This document shows positions 35,383 through 44,226 of a stretch of 64,000 nt of DNA, one piece after another. Below the pieces are notes generated by a model. That model searched no databases and was not told the DNA's origin. It saw only the letters and a list, made by a program, of their open reading frames with translations. Source of the DNA: CAVSUZ01 sp963791885 (GTDB taxonomy: Bacteria; Pseudomonadota; Alphaproteobacteria; Acetobacterales; Acetobacteraceae); NCBI GenBank assembly GCA_963791885.1, contig CAWBUL010000006.1, positions 1,488,001 through 1,552,000 of the forward strand, in the 5' to 3' direction. Every line of letters starts with the position of its first letter. Within the stretch, counting starts at the first letter, position 1. The position numbers were made by a program, and so were the translations under genes.

Positions 35383-36561
35383 ATGCGCACCCAGGTCGCC
35401 ATCATCGGCGCCGGCCCCGCAGGGCTTCTCCTCTCCCTCCTGCTCCATCTGCGCGGTATCGAGTCCGTCGTCCTGGAGCGTCACTCCCGCGACTACGTGG
35501 AGCAGCGCATCCGCGCCGGCGTGCTCGAACACACCACCGAGACGCTGCTGAATGATGCCGGCGTGGGGGAACGCATGCACCGTGAGGGTATCGCGCACGA
35601 CGGCATCGTGTTGCGCTTCAACGAACACGACCACCGCATCCATCTCCGCGACCTCACCGGCCATCACATCATGGTCTACAGCCAGCACCTGGTCGTGCAG
35701 GACCTGATCGCCGCACGCCTGGCCGCCAAGGGTGAGATCATCTTCGAAGCCGAAGCTGTCGCGCTGCACGACATCAACTCCACCCTCCCGCGCGTCACCT
35801 ACACCAATCGTGGCACGCAGCACGACCTTACCTGCGATGTGATCGCCGGATGCGACGGCTTCCACGGCATCGCCCGCACCGCCATCCCCTCCGACCGGCT
35901 GCATATCTTCGAGCGCGAATACCCCTTCGGATGGCTCGGCATTCTGGCGGATGTCCCACCCGCCTCTGACGAGGTGGTCTATGTAGCCCACGACCGCGGC
36001 TTCGCGCTGCTGTCGCTGCGCTCGCCGACCACCTCGCGCCTCTATTTGCAATGCGCTCCGGATGAAGACCTCGGCGCGTGGTCAGACGACCGCATCTGGA
36101 GCGAACTGCGAACCCGCACCACACGAGACGGATGGGCACTGAACGAGGGACCAATCCTGCAGAAGGGTGTGACCCCGATGCGGAGCTTCGTCGCCGAGCC
36201 GATGCGCCATGCGCGGTTGTTCCTGGCCGGCGACGCCGCGCATATCGTGCCGCCCACCGGCGCCAAAGGCCTCAACCTCGCTGCGGCGGACGTCGCGGTT
36301 CTCGCTCCCGCACTCGAAGCGTTTCTCAAGCACAGCCGCACCGATCTGATCGACGCCTATTCCGCCACCTGCCTCGATCGCATCTGGAAGGTGCAGCGCT
36401 TCTCCTGGTGGATGACGTCCATGCTGCACCGTTTCGAGACCCATTCGCCATTCGAGCGCCGGGTGCAGAGGGCGGAGCTTGCGTACGTTACTTCATCCCG
36501 CACTGCCTCGGCCGCGCTGGCCGAGAACTACGTCGGGCTGCCTCTCACGCTTCCGCCCTGA
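35383..36561 (+). CDS. pobA: 4-hydroxybenzoate 3-monooxygenase
   Basis: 392 residues, the usual PobA length, from the ATG at 35383 behind GGGGGAA. FAD motif AIIGAGPAGL at the N-terminus, IRAGVLEHTTETLLNDAGVGERMHREG compressed to its key parts EQRIRAGVLE and TLLNDAG, the central DG-type stretch GCDGFHG, and the second FAD motif GDAAHIVPPTGAKGLN. These together are typical of PobA rather than of generic aromatic hydroxylases. It makes protocatechuate from 4-hydroxybenzoate with NADPH and O2 in the cytoplasm. No pca genes or PobR are in the window. The 3' end overlaps the convergent MFS gene by 17 bp. Confidence 0.92.
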   Translation: MRTQVAIIGAGPAGLLLSLLLHLRGIESVVLERHSRDYVEQRIRAGVLEHTTETLLNDAGVGERMHREGIAHDGIVLRFNEHDHRIHLRDLTGHHIMVYSQHLVVQDLIAARLAAKGEIIFEAEAVALHDINSTLPRVTYTNRGTQHDLTCDVIAGCDGFHGIARTAIPSDRLHIFEREYPFGWLGILADVPPASDEVVYVAHDRGFALLSLRSPTTSRLYLQCAPDEDLGAWSDDRIWSELRTRTTRDGWALNEGPILQKGVTPMRSFVAEPMRHARLFLAGDAAHIVPPTGAKGLNLAAADVAVLAPALEAFLKHSRTDLIDAYSATCLDRIWKVQRFSWWMTSMLHRFETHSPFERRVQRAELAYVTSSRTASAALAENYVGLPLTLPP

Positions 36562-37765
36562 CCAGCACCCGCCACATCGGATATGTCAGCGCCATCGCAA
36601 CCAGACCCGCGATTCCGGTTATCGCCGTGGCCCATTGCGCGCCGATCACCGTCGCGAGCCAGCCGAGGAGCACGAACCCGATCGGCCCGATGCCGATGCA
36701 GGTGGACACCAGTCCCAGCATCCGGCTCCTCATCTCCGGCGGCGCAAAGCGATAGACCAGCGTTGCCTGCAGTATCGAGTAGGAGGCGCTGCCGATGCCC
36801 TCCAGCAGCAGGGCCGCGCCGGCGGGCATCGCAGATGGCGACAGCGCAAACGCGACGATCATCGCGCAATACAGGACCATGCCGCCGCAGTACAGCAGGC
36901 CGCTGCCGCGGCGCGCACCGCCAAACGCCATGGCGCTGGCACCCAGCAATGCCCCGACGCCATCCATACTGGCCAGCGCTCCGGTGGAGATCGTGCCCAG
37001 CGCCAGATGCTGCTGTGCCACCACCGGCACCATGCTGGTGAACGGCCAGGCGAAGACGTTGTAGATGACCGTCACCAACAGCGTCGCGAACAGTCGCCGG
37101 TCCGTCCGCGCACAGCGTATGCCCTCGGCGATGTGCGCCAGCACGGAACCCGGCGCGCGCGTGATGGCCTGGTTGCGATACGCCACGCTCAGCAGCGTCA
37201 GAATCGCCGACGCATACAACACCGTTGCAAACGCAAACACCGCGGTGATGCCGGAGAACGCGAGCAATGCGCCGCCGATCACCGGCCCCAGGATGCGGGT
37301 GCCGTTGTTCGCCGCGACGTCGAGGGACATCGCGGTGCCCATGCGCTCGGTTCCCGTGACCTCGCCGATCGCCACGCGACGGATCGGATTATCCCCCGCC
37401 CAGCCGATGCCGTTGACGAAGCTGCCGATGGCAACCGCCCAGATCGTCAGCCCGCCCCGCGCCGCGGACAGGCACAAAGCCGCGTCGGTCGCCAGCATCA
37501 CCCCGGTGAGCAGGAGCAGGCAGGACCGCCGCTCCCATCGTTCGGCCCAGGCGCCCATGACGCTGCCGAACAGCCCCATCGGCAGGATGCGCAGCATGGT
37601 CATCATCGCGACCAAGAAGGGCGAGCCGGTCTTCTGCAGGACGAATACCGCGACCGCGAGCGTCTCCATCCAGCGGATCAGGAACGAGACCAGGCCGACG
37701 TACCAAAGGCGCAGAAAGTCGGCGCCGCCCATGGATCCGAGGCGCACGAATCGCCGTGCCGGCAA
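36545..37765 (-). CDS. MFS transporter (EntS/DHA3-like)
   Basis: 406 residues with about twelve hydrophobic helices. The start LWYVGLVSFLIRWMETLAVAVFVLQKTGSP and the loop SVMGAWAERWERRSCLL fit the DHA3/EntS branch of MFS exporters, as does NNGTRILGPVIGG in helix 5. The substrate is unknown. It lies 66 bp after the glycosyltransferase on the same strand and could belong to the rpe-heparinase-glycosyltransferase transcript. A Met at residue 12 is an alternative start. Confidence 0.86.
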   Translation of the reverse strand: MPARRFVRLGSMGGADFLRLWYVGLVSFLIRWMETLAVAVFVLQKTGSPFLVAMMTMLRILPMGLFGSVMGAWAERWERRSCLLLLTGVMLATDAALCLSAARGGLTIWAVAIGSFVNGIGWAGDNPIRRVAIGEVTGTERMGTAMSLDVAANNGTRILGPVIGGALLAFSGITAVFAFATVLYASAILTLLSVAYRNQAITRAPGSVLAHIAEGIRCARTDRRLFATLLVTVIYNVFAWPFTSMVPVVAQQHLALGTISTGALASMDGVGALLGASAMAFGGARRGSGLLYCGGMVLYCAMIVAFALSPSAMPAGAALLLEGIGSASYSILQATLVYRFAPPEMRSRMLGLVSTCIGIGPIGFVLLGWLATVIGAQWATAITGIAGLVAMALTYPMWRVLVRAEA

Positions 37766-37831
37766 AGATCGGCTGATGCTCAGGCGGATGTTTCCTTGGA
37801 CGCTTTGAACGGGAGACTAACCCCGAGGCCG

Positions 37832-38935
37832 CTACAGCCCAAGCGCATCCAAAGCGTGTGCGACCGTCTTGGTCTCGTCGAACAACTCGACCGCACGATC
37901 CCGTCCGGCTTCGCCCATCCGGTGGCGCAGGTCCGGATCGGCCGCAAGCCGAGCGATCGCGTCCCGCAATGCCCCGGCATCGCCCATCGGCACCAGCAGT
38001 CCCGTCTCCCCCTCCACTACCTGCTCCTGAGGCCCACGAATGTCCGAGGCGACGACGGGGAGTCCGCACAGCATCGCCTCGATGACCGACATCGGCAGGC
38101 CCTCGAACTGGCTTGGCAGGACGAAGATGTCCGCCGCGGCCATCAGCGCGGCGATGTCCTCGCGATAGCCCAGCATGCGCAGCCGCTCGCCCAACCCTGC
38201 CTCGCGCAGTACGTCTTCCATGTTCGGGCCGCGATCAGAGGCAAGGCGCTCGCCCACGACCCACAACTCTGTGTCGGGCAGGCCCTGCATCGCGCGCGCG
38301 AGTTCGGGATATCCCTTGTGGCGCACCAGCCGGGAGACGGCGATCACGACGGGCCGATCCGGCGCGACGCCAAGCTGCGTGCGGATGCGCGCCCGTGCCT
38401 CTGCGTCGGGATGGAACACGAACGGATCACGCCCGTTGCGGACCGCGATCGGGTCGCGCGCAATGCGCAGCCGCCGCGCATCCGCGGCCTCAGCGCAGGA
38501 GACGGTGAAGAAGCGATCGGTGATGCGGCCTGCCAGTCGCTCCAACGTCAAGGAGGCATTGCGACGCAGCCAGGGACTTGGCTGGTTGAACAGGAAACCG
38601 TGGCAGGTATAGGCGATCACCGGCACGCCCGCGATGCGCCCCGCGATGCGGGCGAGCAAGCCGCTGATCGGCATGTGTGCATGCACGATGTCCGGACGTT
38701 CCGCACGGAACAACGCGACCAGCGCCGCCAGCGCGCGCAAATGGGCGGTGGACGAGACACGCCGCGCGAAGGGCACATCGACGACGCGGAAGCCCTCCTC
38801 GCGCACGGCCGGCAGCAGCGGGCCCTCGGCGCAGGCACCGATCACCTCGTGCCCGCGCGCCCGCGCGCCGCGCATCAGCGGCAGCAGGAACTGCCGCAGC
38901 GAGAAATCGACGTTGATGACTTCGATAATCTTCAG
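37832..38935 (-). CDS. GT4-type glycosyltransferase, probable CTG start
   Basis: 367 residues. A GT-B fold enzyme: HEVIGACAEGPLLPAV and DIVHAHMPISGLLARIAG in the N-terminal domain, VSRLVRHKGYPELARAM, then the donor-binding SQFEGLPMSVIEAMLCGLPVV of family GT4. The first ATG (38875) would remove the beginning of the fold. The frame continues upstream to a stop and encodes IIEVINVDFSLRQF, the expected first beta strand; the only near-start codon is CTG at 38935 (CTG AAG ATT), 3 bp after the stop of the heparinase-like gene. So a CTG start is proposed. It probably transfers a sugar from a nucleotide donor to an envelope glycan or lipid. Confidence 0.85.
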   Translation of the reverse strand: MKIIEVINVDFSLRQFLLPLMRGARARGHEVIGACAEGPLLPAVREEGFRVVDVPFARRVSSTAHLRALAALVALFRAERPDIVHAHMPISGLLARIAGRIAGVPVIAYTCHGFLFNQPSPWLRRNASLTLERLAGRITDRFFTVSCAEAADARRLRIARDPIAVRNGRDPFVFHPDAEARARIRTQLGVAPDRPVVIAVSRLVRHKGYPELARAMQGLPDTELWVVGERLASDRGPNMEDVLREAGLGERLRMLGYREDIAALMAAADIFVLPSQFEGLPMSVIEAMLCGLPVVASDIRGPQEQVVEGETGLLVPMGDAGALRDAIARLAADPDLRHRMGEAGRDRAVELFDETKTVAHALDALGL

Positions 38936-38938
38936 GTG

Positions 38939-40540
38939 TTAGCGTACCTTACTAACGGCCCATTTCACCTGCTGCGGCCCGTCCGCATACCCTGTCAGCA
39001 CGACCTGCTCCGATCGGCGCGGCTCGGGGCCGCCCAGATAGATGCTTTCTTCCAGCGACATCTGCGCGCCATCGGCGCGCAACCGCCACCCACCGCCGTT
39101 GGGCAGCCGCAACAACACGGCCTGACCGTCCTGCTGGCGGCTGACATTGACCGAAGGATGCAGATGAAACCGCAGGGTGAATGGCTGCGGCGTCGGTGCC
39201 TCGATGATATCCTCACCGCGGATGTCCTCGCCACTTTCAGCCATATACAGCCGGCGCCGATGCACCGCGCCGAACGGCTTGAGCCATCCGTCATGGCTCG
39301 CCTCCAGCCACTGCGCGCCATTCGCCTCCTGACGCTGCGCCTCCACGGTCTCAGGGCGGCGGCCAAGTCCGTCGGGCTTGAGTTCCGACGAATTGACGTC
39401 GGCGATCACCAGCGTGGAATGGGCCGCGGTGGCACGTACGGCGTCGTGCCACTCAGCCGGTCCGGCGGGAAATGCACCGCAATTCACGATCAGCCGGTCC
39501 CGGCCCACGGACATCTCCATCGACAGAGTGCCGGCATGCGCATTGCGGTCCAGGCCAGCGGGCGGTGGCGCGCCGCAATCCACCAAAATGACGCTGCGCC
39601 CGGCTTGCAGGCGCTGGAAGCCGCCGTCCGGCAGCGAGATCGGGGCACGGCCGCCGCGTCCCGCCTGCGTCAGCACCAGCTCGACCAGCGTGCCCGAGTC
39701 CTCCTTGCTGCCATTGAACAGCGCGAGAGATCCGTCGCCATGCCGCAGGAGCCGGAGCGCCCCGGCCATGCGCTCGATGGCCCCGGCCAGGGCCTGCGGC
39801 GGTTGCGCCTGCGCTGCCTGGAGCAGTGCGCGGATTTCGGTCAGGTCCTGAAGAGCCGCAAGCTGGGCGGCCGGGCTGCGCTCGGCGTGGCAACCATCCG
39901 GCAAGACCTGGCGGGCGATTTCCTGCGGCAGGAAGCGCAGGGTGCGGGTGAGGAATCCGGCGTGGTCCGGCAGCGCGACCGCCGCGGCGATCAGGCCCTT
40001 CAGCGCCGTCAGCGCCCGCGCGTCCAGTTCCTCAGCCGGCAGCGCCGCGGACAGCGCGCGGGCATCCGAGACCAGGCGCGACATCAGACGCTGACGGAAT
40101 GAATCATCCGCAGCGGCGAAAAAGAAGTCGTAATGGCCGAGCCACGCCGCGATCCGCGCTCCGGCGACATCGGGGCGCTGCGCGACGGCGTCGTTGGCAC
40201 CCGTTGCGATCCAGTCCGTCACGAGCGCTCTGGCGCGCAATCGCGCCGGATCGGTCCCGAGGGCGCGCAGGTCGCGCAGCCAGGTGAAGCCGTTCGCGGC
40301 CGCGCGTAGGTACGGGTTGACCTCCCGTCCTGCCCAGCATCCGGGCGCGAGCGCCATGACGCCGCCGCCGCTTTCCAGCTCCCCCTTCAGCGCGCGTGCG
40401 CCCCGGTTCGCGTCACCCGGCCAGGGATCGCGCACCGGCAGGGCCGGTGCGTCAGGGACACGCGCCATTCGAAGGCTCGGCAAACGCGCCATGGCACGCC
40501 TTGCGTCGCGCAGCCATCGTCTGGGATCGGAGCCGCTCAC
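38939..40540 (-). CDS. Heparinase II/III family protein
   Basis: 533 residues. The first half is alpha-helical with ANGFTWLRDLRALG and WIATGANDAVAQRPDVAGARIAAWLGHYDFFF; the second half fits the heparinase II/III C-terminal beta domain (RDRLIVNCGAFPAGPAEWHDAVRATAAHSTLVI, shown here as AAHSTLVIAD and FRFHLHPSVNV-like FTLRFHLHPSVNV). This architecture is widespread in alphaproteobacteria next to rpe and is thought to act on uronate-containing polysaccharides; the true substrate is unknown. GTG start overlaps the rpe stop by 4 bp, and the glycosyltransferase follows immediately, so polysaccharide metabolism is a reasonable inference. Confidence 0.85.
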   Translation of the reverse strand: MSGSDPRRWLRDARRAMARLPSLRMARVPDAPALPVRDPWPGDANRGARALKGELESGGGVMALAPGCWAGREVNPYLRAAANGFTWLRDLRALGTDPARLRARALVTDWIATGANDAVAQRPDVAGARIAAWLGHYDFFFAAADDSFRQRLMSRLVSDARALSAALPAEELDARALTALKGLIAAAVALPDHAGFLTRTLRFLPQEIARQVLPDGCHAERSPAAQLAALQDLTEIRALLQAAQAQPPQALAGAIERMAGALRLLRHGDGSLALFNGSKEDSGTLVELVLTQAGRGGRAPISLPDGGFQRLQAGRSVILVDCGAPPPAGLDRNAHAGTLSMEMSVGRDRLIVNCGAFPAGPAEWHDAVRATAAHSTLVIADVNSSELKPDGLGRRPETVEAQRQEANGAQWLEASHDGWLKPFGAVHRRRLYMAESGEDIRGEDIIEAPTPQPFTLRFHLHPSVNVSRQQDGQAVLLRLPNGGGWRLRADGAQMSLEESIYLGGPEPRRSEQVVLTGYADGPQQVKWAVSKVR

Positions 40541-41190
40541 GCGGCCCCGCGAAGGGCCGCGATCGCTGGGGCGTAATCCCCCCGTCCGAAAACCGCGGTG
40601 CCGGCGATCAGAGTGTCAGCACCCGCTTCGGTTACTTGGCGCGCGCTGTCGGGCTCGATCCCGCCATCTACGGCCAGACGGATAGAATGCCCGGACGCTT
40701 CGATCATACGGCGCAGCGTGGCGATCTTGGGTAATTGCGAGGGCAGAAATGTCTGGCCGCCGAATCCAGGATTGACCGTCATCACAAGCAGTGTGTCGGT
40801 CAGGTCGAGCATCCATGCAACCGATTCCGGCGGGGTTCCCGGATTGAGCACCAAGCCGGCACGCTTGCCCAGACCGCGGATCGTCTGCAGCGTTCGGTGC
40901 GGGTGCGGTCCGGCTTCCGGATGGAACAGGATGTGGTCGGCACCGGCTTCGGCGAAGGCTTCGATATACGGGTCAACAGGCTCGATCATCAGGTGCACGT
41001 CGAACGGCAGGCGCGTATGCGGCCGCAACGATTTCAGCAATCCCGGGCCGAAGCTGATGTTCGGGACGAAGTGGCCGTCCATGATGTCCAGATGCAGCCA
41101 GTCGGCGCCGGCGGCCTCGACCGCGCCAACTTCCTGTCTCAGGCGGGAGAAATCGGCGGCTAGCAGACTCGGCGCGACGATGACTGGCAT
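40537..41190 (-). CDS. rpe: Ribulose-phosphate 3-epimerase
   Basis: 217 residues. A compact TIM barrel with all signatures: APSLLAADFSRL at the N-terminus, LHLDIMDGHFVPNISFGP, FDVHLMIEPVDPYI, LVMTVNPGFGGQ and LAVDGGIEPDSA. It interconverts ribulose-5-phosphate and xylulose-5-phosphate in the pentose phosphate and Calvin pathways. It leads a coupled operon; its stop overlaps the GTG of the heparinase-like gene. A palindromic repeat (copy C) lies 41 bp upstream. Confidence 0.96.
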   Translation of the reverse strand: MPVIVAPSLLAADFSRLRQEVGAVEAAGADWLHLDIMDGHFVPNISFGPGLLKSLRPHTRLPFDVHLMIEPVDPYIEAFAEAGADHILFHPEAGPHPHRTLQTIRGLGKRAGLVLNPGTPPESVAWMLDLTDTLLVMTVNPGFGGQTFLPSQLPKIATLRRMIEASGHSIRLAVDGGIEPDSARQVTEAGADTLIAGTAVFGRGDYAPAIAALRGAA

Positions 41191-41230
41191 GCCGCGCGTT
41201 GTAGAGCGGGATGCGGCAGCGCGAAACCGG

Positions 41231-41282
41231 GAGAGCGAGATCGCGCGAGGCGGATACGTCAGAGAGCGTGAATCTCGCTCTC
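41231..41282. repeat. Dispersed palindromic intergenic repeat, copy C
   Basis: GAGAGCGAGAT at 41231-41241 and ATCTCGCTCTC at 41272-41282 are a perfect 11-bp inverted repeat closing a 30-bp middle that is almost the same as in B2 and B3. It lies between rpe and tldD, 10 bp after the tldD stop, so it could end the tldD transcript. Confidence 0.8.
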
Positions 41283-41292
41283 AAAGCAAAGG

Positions 41293-42759
41293 CTACTCCG
41301 CCGCCGTTCCCCCGATCGTCAAGCCGCGCAGCTTGATCGTGGGCTGGCCGACGCCCACGGGCACACCCTGGCCATTCTTGCCGCAGGTGCCGATGCCGGG
41401 ATCCAGTTCCATGTCGTTGCCGACCATCTCGACTTTCGTGAGCGCGTCGGGGCCGTTGCCGATGATGGTGGCGCCGCGTACCGGGGCGGTGACCTTGCCG
41501 TCTTCGATCAGGTAGGCCTCGCTGGTCGAGAAGACGAACTTGCCCGAGGTGATGTCTACCTGTCCGCCGCCGAAATTCACGGCATAGAGGCCCTTCTTCA
41601 CCGAGCGGATCATCTCCTCCGGCGTATGCGGGCCGCCCAGCATAATGGTGTTGGTCATGCGCGGCATTGGCGAGTGGGCGAAGGACTGGCGGCGACCGTT
41701 GCCGGTTGGGCGCACGCCCATCAGGCGGGCGTTCAGCCGGTCCTGCATATAGCCGGTCAGCTTGCCGTCCTCGATCAGCACGGTGCGGCTGGTTGGCGTG
41801 CCTTCATCGTCCACGGTCAGGCTGCCGCGCCGGTCGGGGATGGTGCCGTCATCCACGACGGTGACTCCGGGTGCGGCTATGCGCTGGCCCATCAGCCCGG
41901 CGAAGGCAGAGGTTTGCTTTCGATTGAAATCACCCTCAAGCCCGTGACCGATTGCTTCGTGGAGCAGGATGCCGGGCCAGCCGGGGCCTAGGACGACTTC
42001 CATTTCGCCGGCGGGCGCGGGGCGGCTGTCCAGGTTCACCAAGGCCTGGCGCAGCGCTTCATCCACCGCATGGCGCCAGATGTCCGGGGACACGACCCGG
42101 CTGTAGCTGAACCGGCCGCCGGTCCCATAGCTGCCGGTCTCACGCCGGCCGTTCTGTTCCACGACCACGGAGACGTTCAGGCGCACGAGGGGGCGCAGAT
42201 CGGCAACGCGGGTGCCGTCGGGGCGCATGATCTGCACGGCCTGCCATTCACCGCCGATGGAGGCCATGACCTGTTTGACCCGCGGATCCTTGCCGCGGGT
42301 ATACGCGTCGATCTCTGCGAGAAGTGCAGTGCGTAGCGAAAAGCCGTTGTCGCCCAGCGGATTCACGTCTTCGTAGAGGCGGCCGTTGGTGGCGCGGGGC
42401 GGTTCGGACATCGTGCCGGAGTGACCGGCCGCGACAGCGCGGACGCTCTCGGCGGCGCGGCGCAGGGCGGGTTCAGAGATTTCTCCGGCATGGGCGTAGC
42501 CGGTTGCCTCACCGGCGACGGCGCGCAGGCCGAAGCCCAGCGTGGTGTCGAATCCGGCGCTGCGGATGCGGCCGTCATCGAGGCTGATCATCTCGCCTTC
42601 GCGGTATTCGAGGAAAAGCTCCCCGTCGTCTGACTCGGCGAGGGCGGTGGCGAGGACGCGTTCCGCATCCTCCCGCGCCAGCGCCGCGTCGGCACGTTCG
42701 AAGAACAGACGGTCGGTGGCTGCCAAGGGGGTCATCGCGGGAGTCATTGGGGCGCTCAT
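41293..42759 (-). CDS. tldD: TldD metalloprotease
   Basis: 488 residues from the ATG at 42759, which overlaps the ctaA stop in ATGA; a longer open frame to 42834 is antisense/overlap only. The zinc site is HEAIGHGLEGD (HExxxH type) in the context LHEAIGHGLEGDFNRK. LEYREGEMISLDDGRI and the C-terminal GTCGKNGQGVPVGVGQP are standard TldD. With TldE/PmbA it forms a cytoplasmic peptidase that matures microcin and degrades unfolded peptides; no tldE is present here. Being next to cytochrome oxidase assembly genes is typical in alphaproteobacteria. Confidence 0.95.
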   Translation of the reverse strand: MSAPMTPAMTPLAATDRLFFERADAALAREDAERVLATALAESDDGELFLEYREGEMISLDDGRIRSAGFDTTLGFGLRAVAGEATGYAHAGEISEPALRRAAESVRAVAAGHSGTMSEPPRATNGRLYEDVNPLGDNGFSLRTALLAEIDAYTRGKDPRVKQVMASIGGEWQAVQIMRPDGTRVADLRPLVRLNVSVVVEQNGRRETGSYGTGGRFSYSRVVSPDIWRHAVDEALRQALVNLDSRPAPAGEMEVVLGPGWPGILLHEAIGHGLEGDFNRKQTSAFAGLMGQRIAAPGVTVVDDGTIPDRRGSLTVDDEGTPTSRTVLIEDGKLTGYMQDRLNARLMGVRPTGNGRRQSFAHSPMPRMTNTIMLGGPHTPEEMIRSVKKGLYAVNFGGGQVDITSGKFVFSTSEAYLIEDGKVTAPVRGATIIGNGPDALTKVEMVGNDMELDPGIGTCGKNGQGVPVGVGQPTIKLRGLTIGGTAAE

Positions 42760-43836
42760 GATGATTCCACAGGTAGGCTGTGCGAAGCCGGATTCATCCC
42801 CGTGCGGAGGGCAGGCCCCGTCTGATGAAGGCACAACAGCGCGGCGGACAGAAGCAGGACGGCGTTGGCCTGGTGAAGCGCGGCGAGCTCCGTCGGGACG
42901 ACCAGAAGCAGCGTGGCAACGCCGAGCAGGTATTGGAGGAGGAGGAAGAAGCCGAGGGCGCGAATGGCGAGGTTGGCGCGCCCATCCGGTCCGCGCCAGA
43001 ACCGAGCAACGATGGCCGCTCCGGTCAGCGCGGTGAGCGTCGCAAGTGCCCGGTGATTGAACTGCACGGCAGCCAGGTTCGCCAGCATATTATGGACCGC
43101 ATAGCCGGGCGGGACGAGGCGGCCTTCCATCAGAGGAAAGGTGTTATCGAGGAAGCCCGCATGTGTGCCGGCGACGATGCTGCCGGCCACGATGGTGATC
43201 GAGAGAAGCCCGAGAAACAGCGTCAGCGCGGGACGCAGCAGCGGGGCCGATATCACACGACCACGCGAGTAGAGAGACAGGGCGGTCCAAAAGATGGCGG
43301 CGTAGAGTACCAGGGCAAGCGCGAGGTGCACGGCGAGGCGCAACGGCGCCACAGCGGGTACTGTCCGGGAAGAAGCCGGACGACACCATGAACCAGCCGA
43401 CCGCGCCCTGCAGCCCGCCAAGGACGAAAAACAGGACCAGCCGGGGGCGGAGCGAACGCGGCAGGCGGCCGCGTAACCAGAACCAGACCAGCGGGACCAC
43501 GAAGGCGACACCGAGCAGCCGGCCCCAGAGGCGATGGATCCACTCCATCCAGAACAGGCCCTGGAACCCACGCAGCCCCATGCCCGGATGCAGGATCTGG
43601 TACTGGGGAATTTGCTTGTACAGGGCGAACAGGTGCTCCCAATCCGCGTGGGACAGAGGCGGCAGGACGCCGGAGACCGGTGCCCATTCCATGATGGACA
43701 GGCCCGAACCGGTCAGACGTGTGACGCCGCCCAGCACAACCATGACCAAAATCATGAAGCAGATTGCGAACAGCCAGATAGCAAGGTCACGGTTCGCGGA
43801 GCGGGTGGCGGGAAGTTCGCGAGTATCGAACGGCAT
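42756..43836 (-). pseudogene. ctaA: Haem A synthase (CtaA/Cox15), 1-nt frameshift
   Basis: The N-terminal frame has LVMVVLGGVTRLTGSGLSIMEW, WMEWIHRLWGRLLG (haem-ligand His region) and LGGLQGAVGWFMVSSGFFPDS. At about 43353 the frame breaks; skipping one base gives VAPLRLAVHLALALVLY and the second four-helix half, with MLANLAAVQFNHRALA (FNHR, Cox15 motif) and LAALHQANAVLLLSAALL (HQ motif). Repaired length is about 359 residues, right for the alphaproteobacterial Cox15 type. It hydroxylates haem O to haem A in the inner membrane for aa3 oxidases. One extra base, either an inactivating mutation or a sequence error, separates the halves. Confidence 0.85.
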
Positions 43837-43916
43837 CGGGGCTCATATAGCCGATCCGGACCGTTACGCGAGGGCGGGGATTGCAGCGAATTGGTCCGAC
43901 TTTAGACTGAGCGGCA

Positions 43917-44119
43917 GATGCCGGTGGCTTCGGACGATTTCCTCGGACGAGGCTGAAACGGGAACGCGTAATAGCGGCTGCCCTCGCAACTGTTGCGGCG
44001 AGCGGTTCTGTCATTGGGGGTCGTGATCCTCGCGATCACATCCCTGAGCCATTGCCCGGTCGAGGGCGAGAAGGCGGCAGTTCCGCGGAGACCCGCAAGC
44101 CAGGAGACCGGCCGGCATC
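43917..44119 (+). promoter_or_regulatory. Cobalamin (B12) riboswitch
   Basis: An outer stem GATGCCGG (43917-43924) pairs perfectly with CCGGCATC (44112-44119). Inside are the expected conserved blocks: GGGAACGCG, CGGCTGCCCTCGCAACTGT at 43974-43992, GAGCCATTG, GGGCGAGAAGG, and the B12 box AAGCCAGGAGACCGGCC at 44097-44113. All are in the right order and strand. The sequence leads into the TonB-dependent receptor 107 bp downstream, so adenosylcobalamin should repress receptor synthesis (known behaviour of the class). Confidence 0.93.
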
Positions 44120-44226
44120 GAGACGCTTGCACGCAACGGGCGGGGTGCACCGTTGCAACGGGTGAAGTCCCGCTGGCGGGCTGTCGTTCCCTCAACCGGG
44201 GCCTTGCCCCGATGCGGAGCACGACG

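Noticed and set aside
36479..40102. A 1,207-codon plus-strand open frame
   Set aside because: It is antisense to the MFS, glycosyltransferase and heparinase-like genes, all with clear families. Its product is Arg/Gln/His-rich with no domain, as expected from GC-rich antisense.
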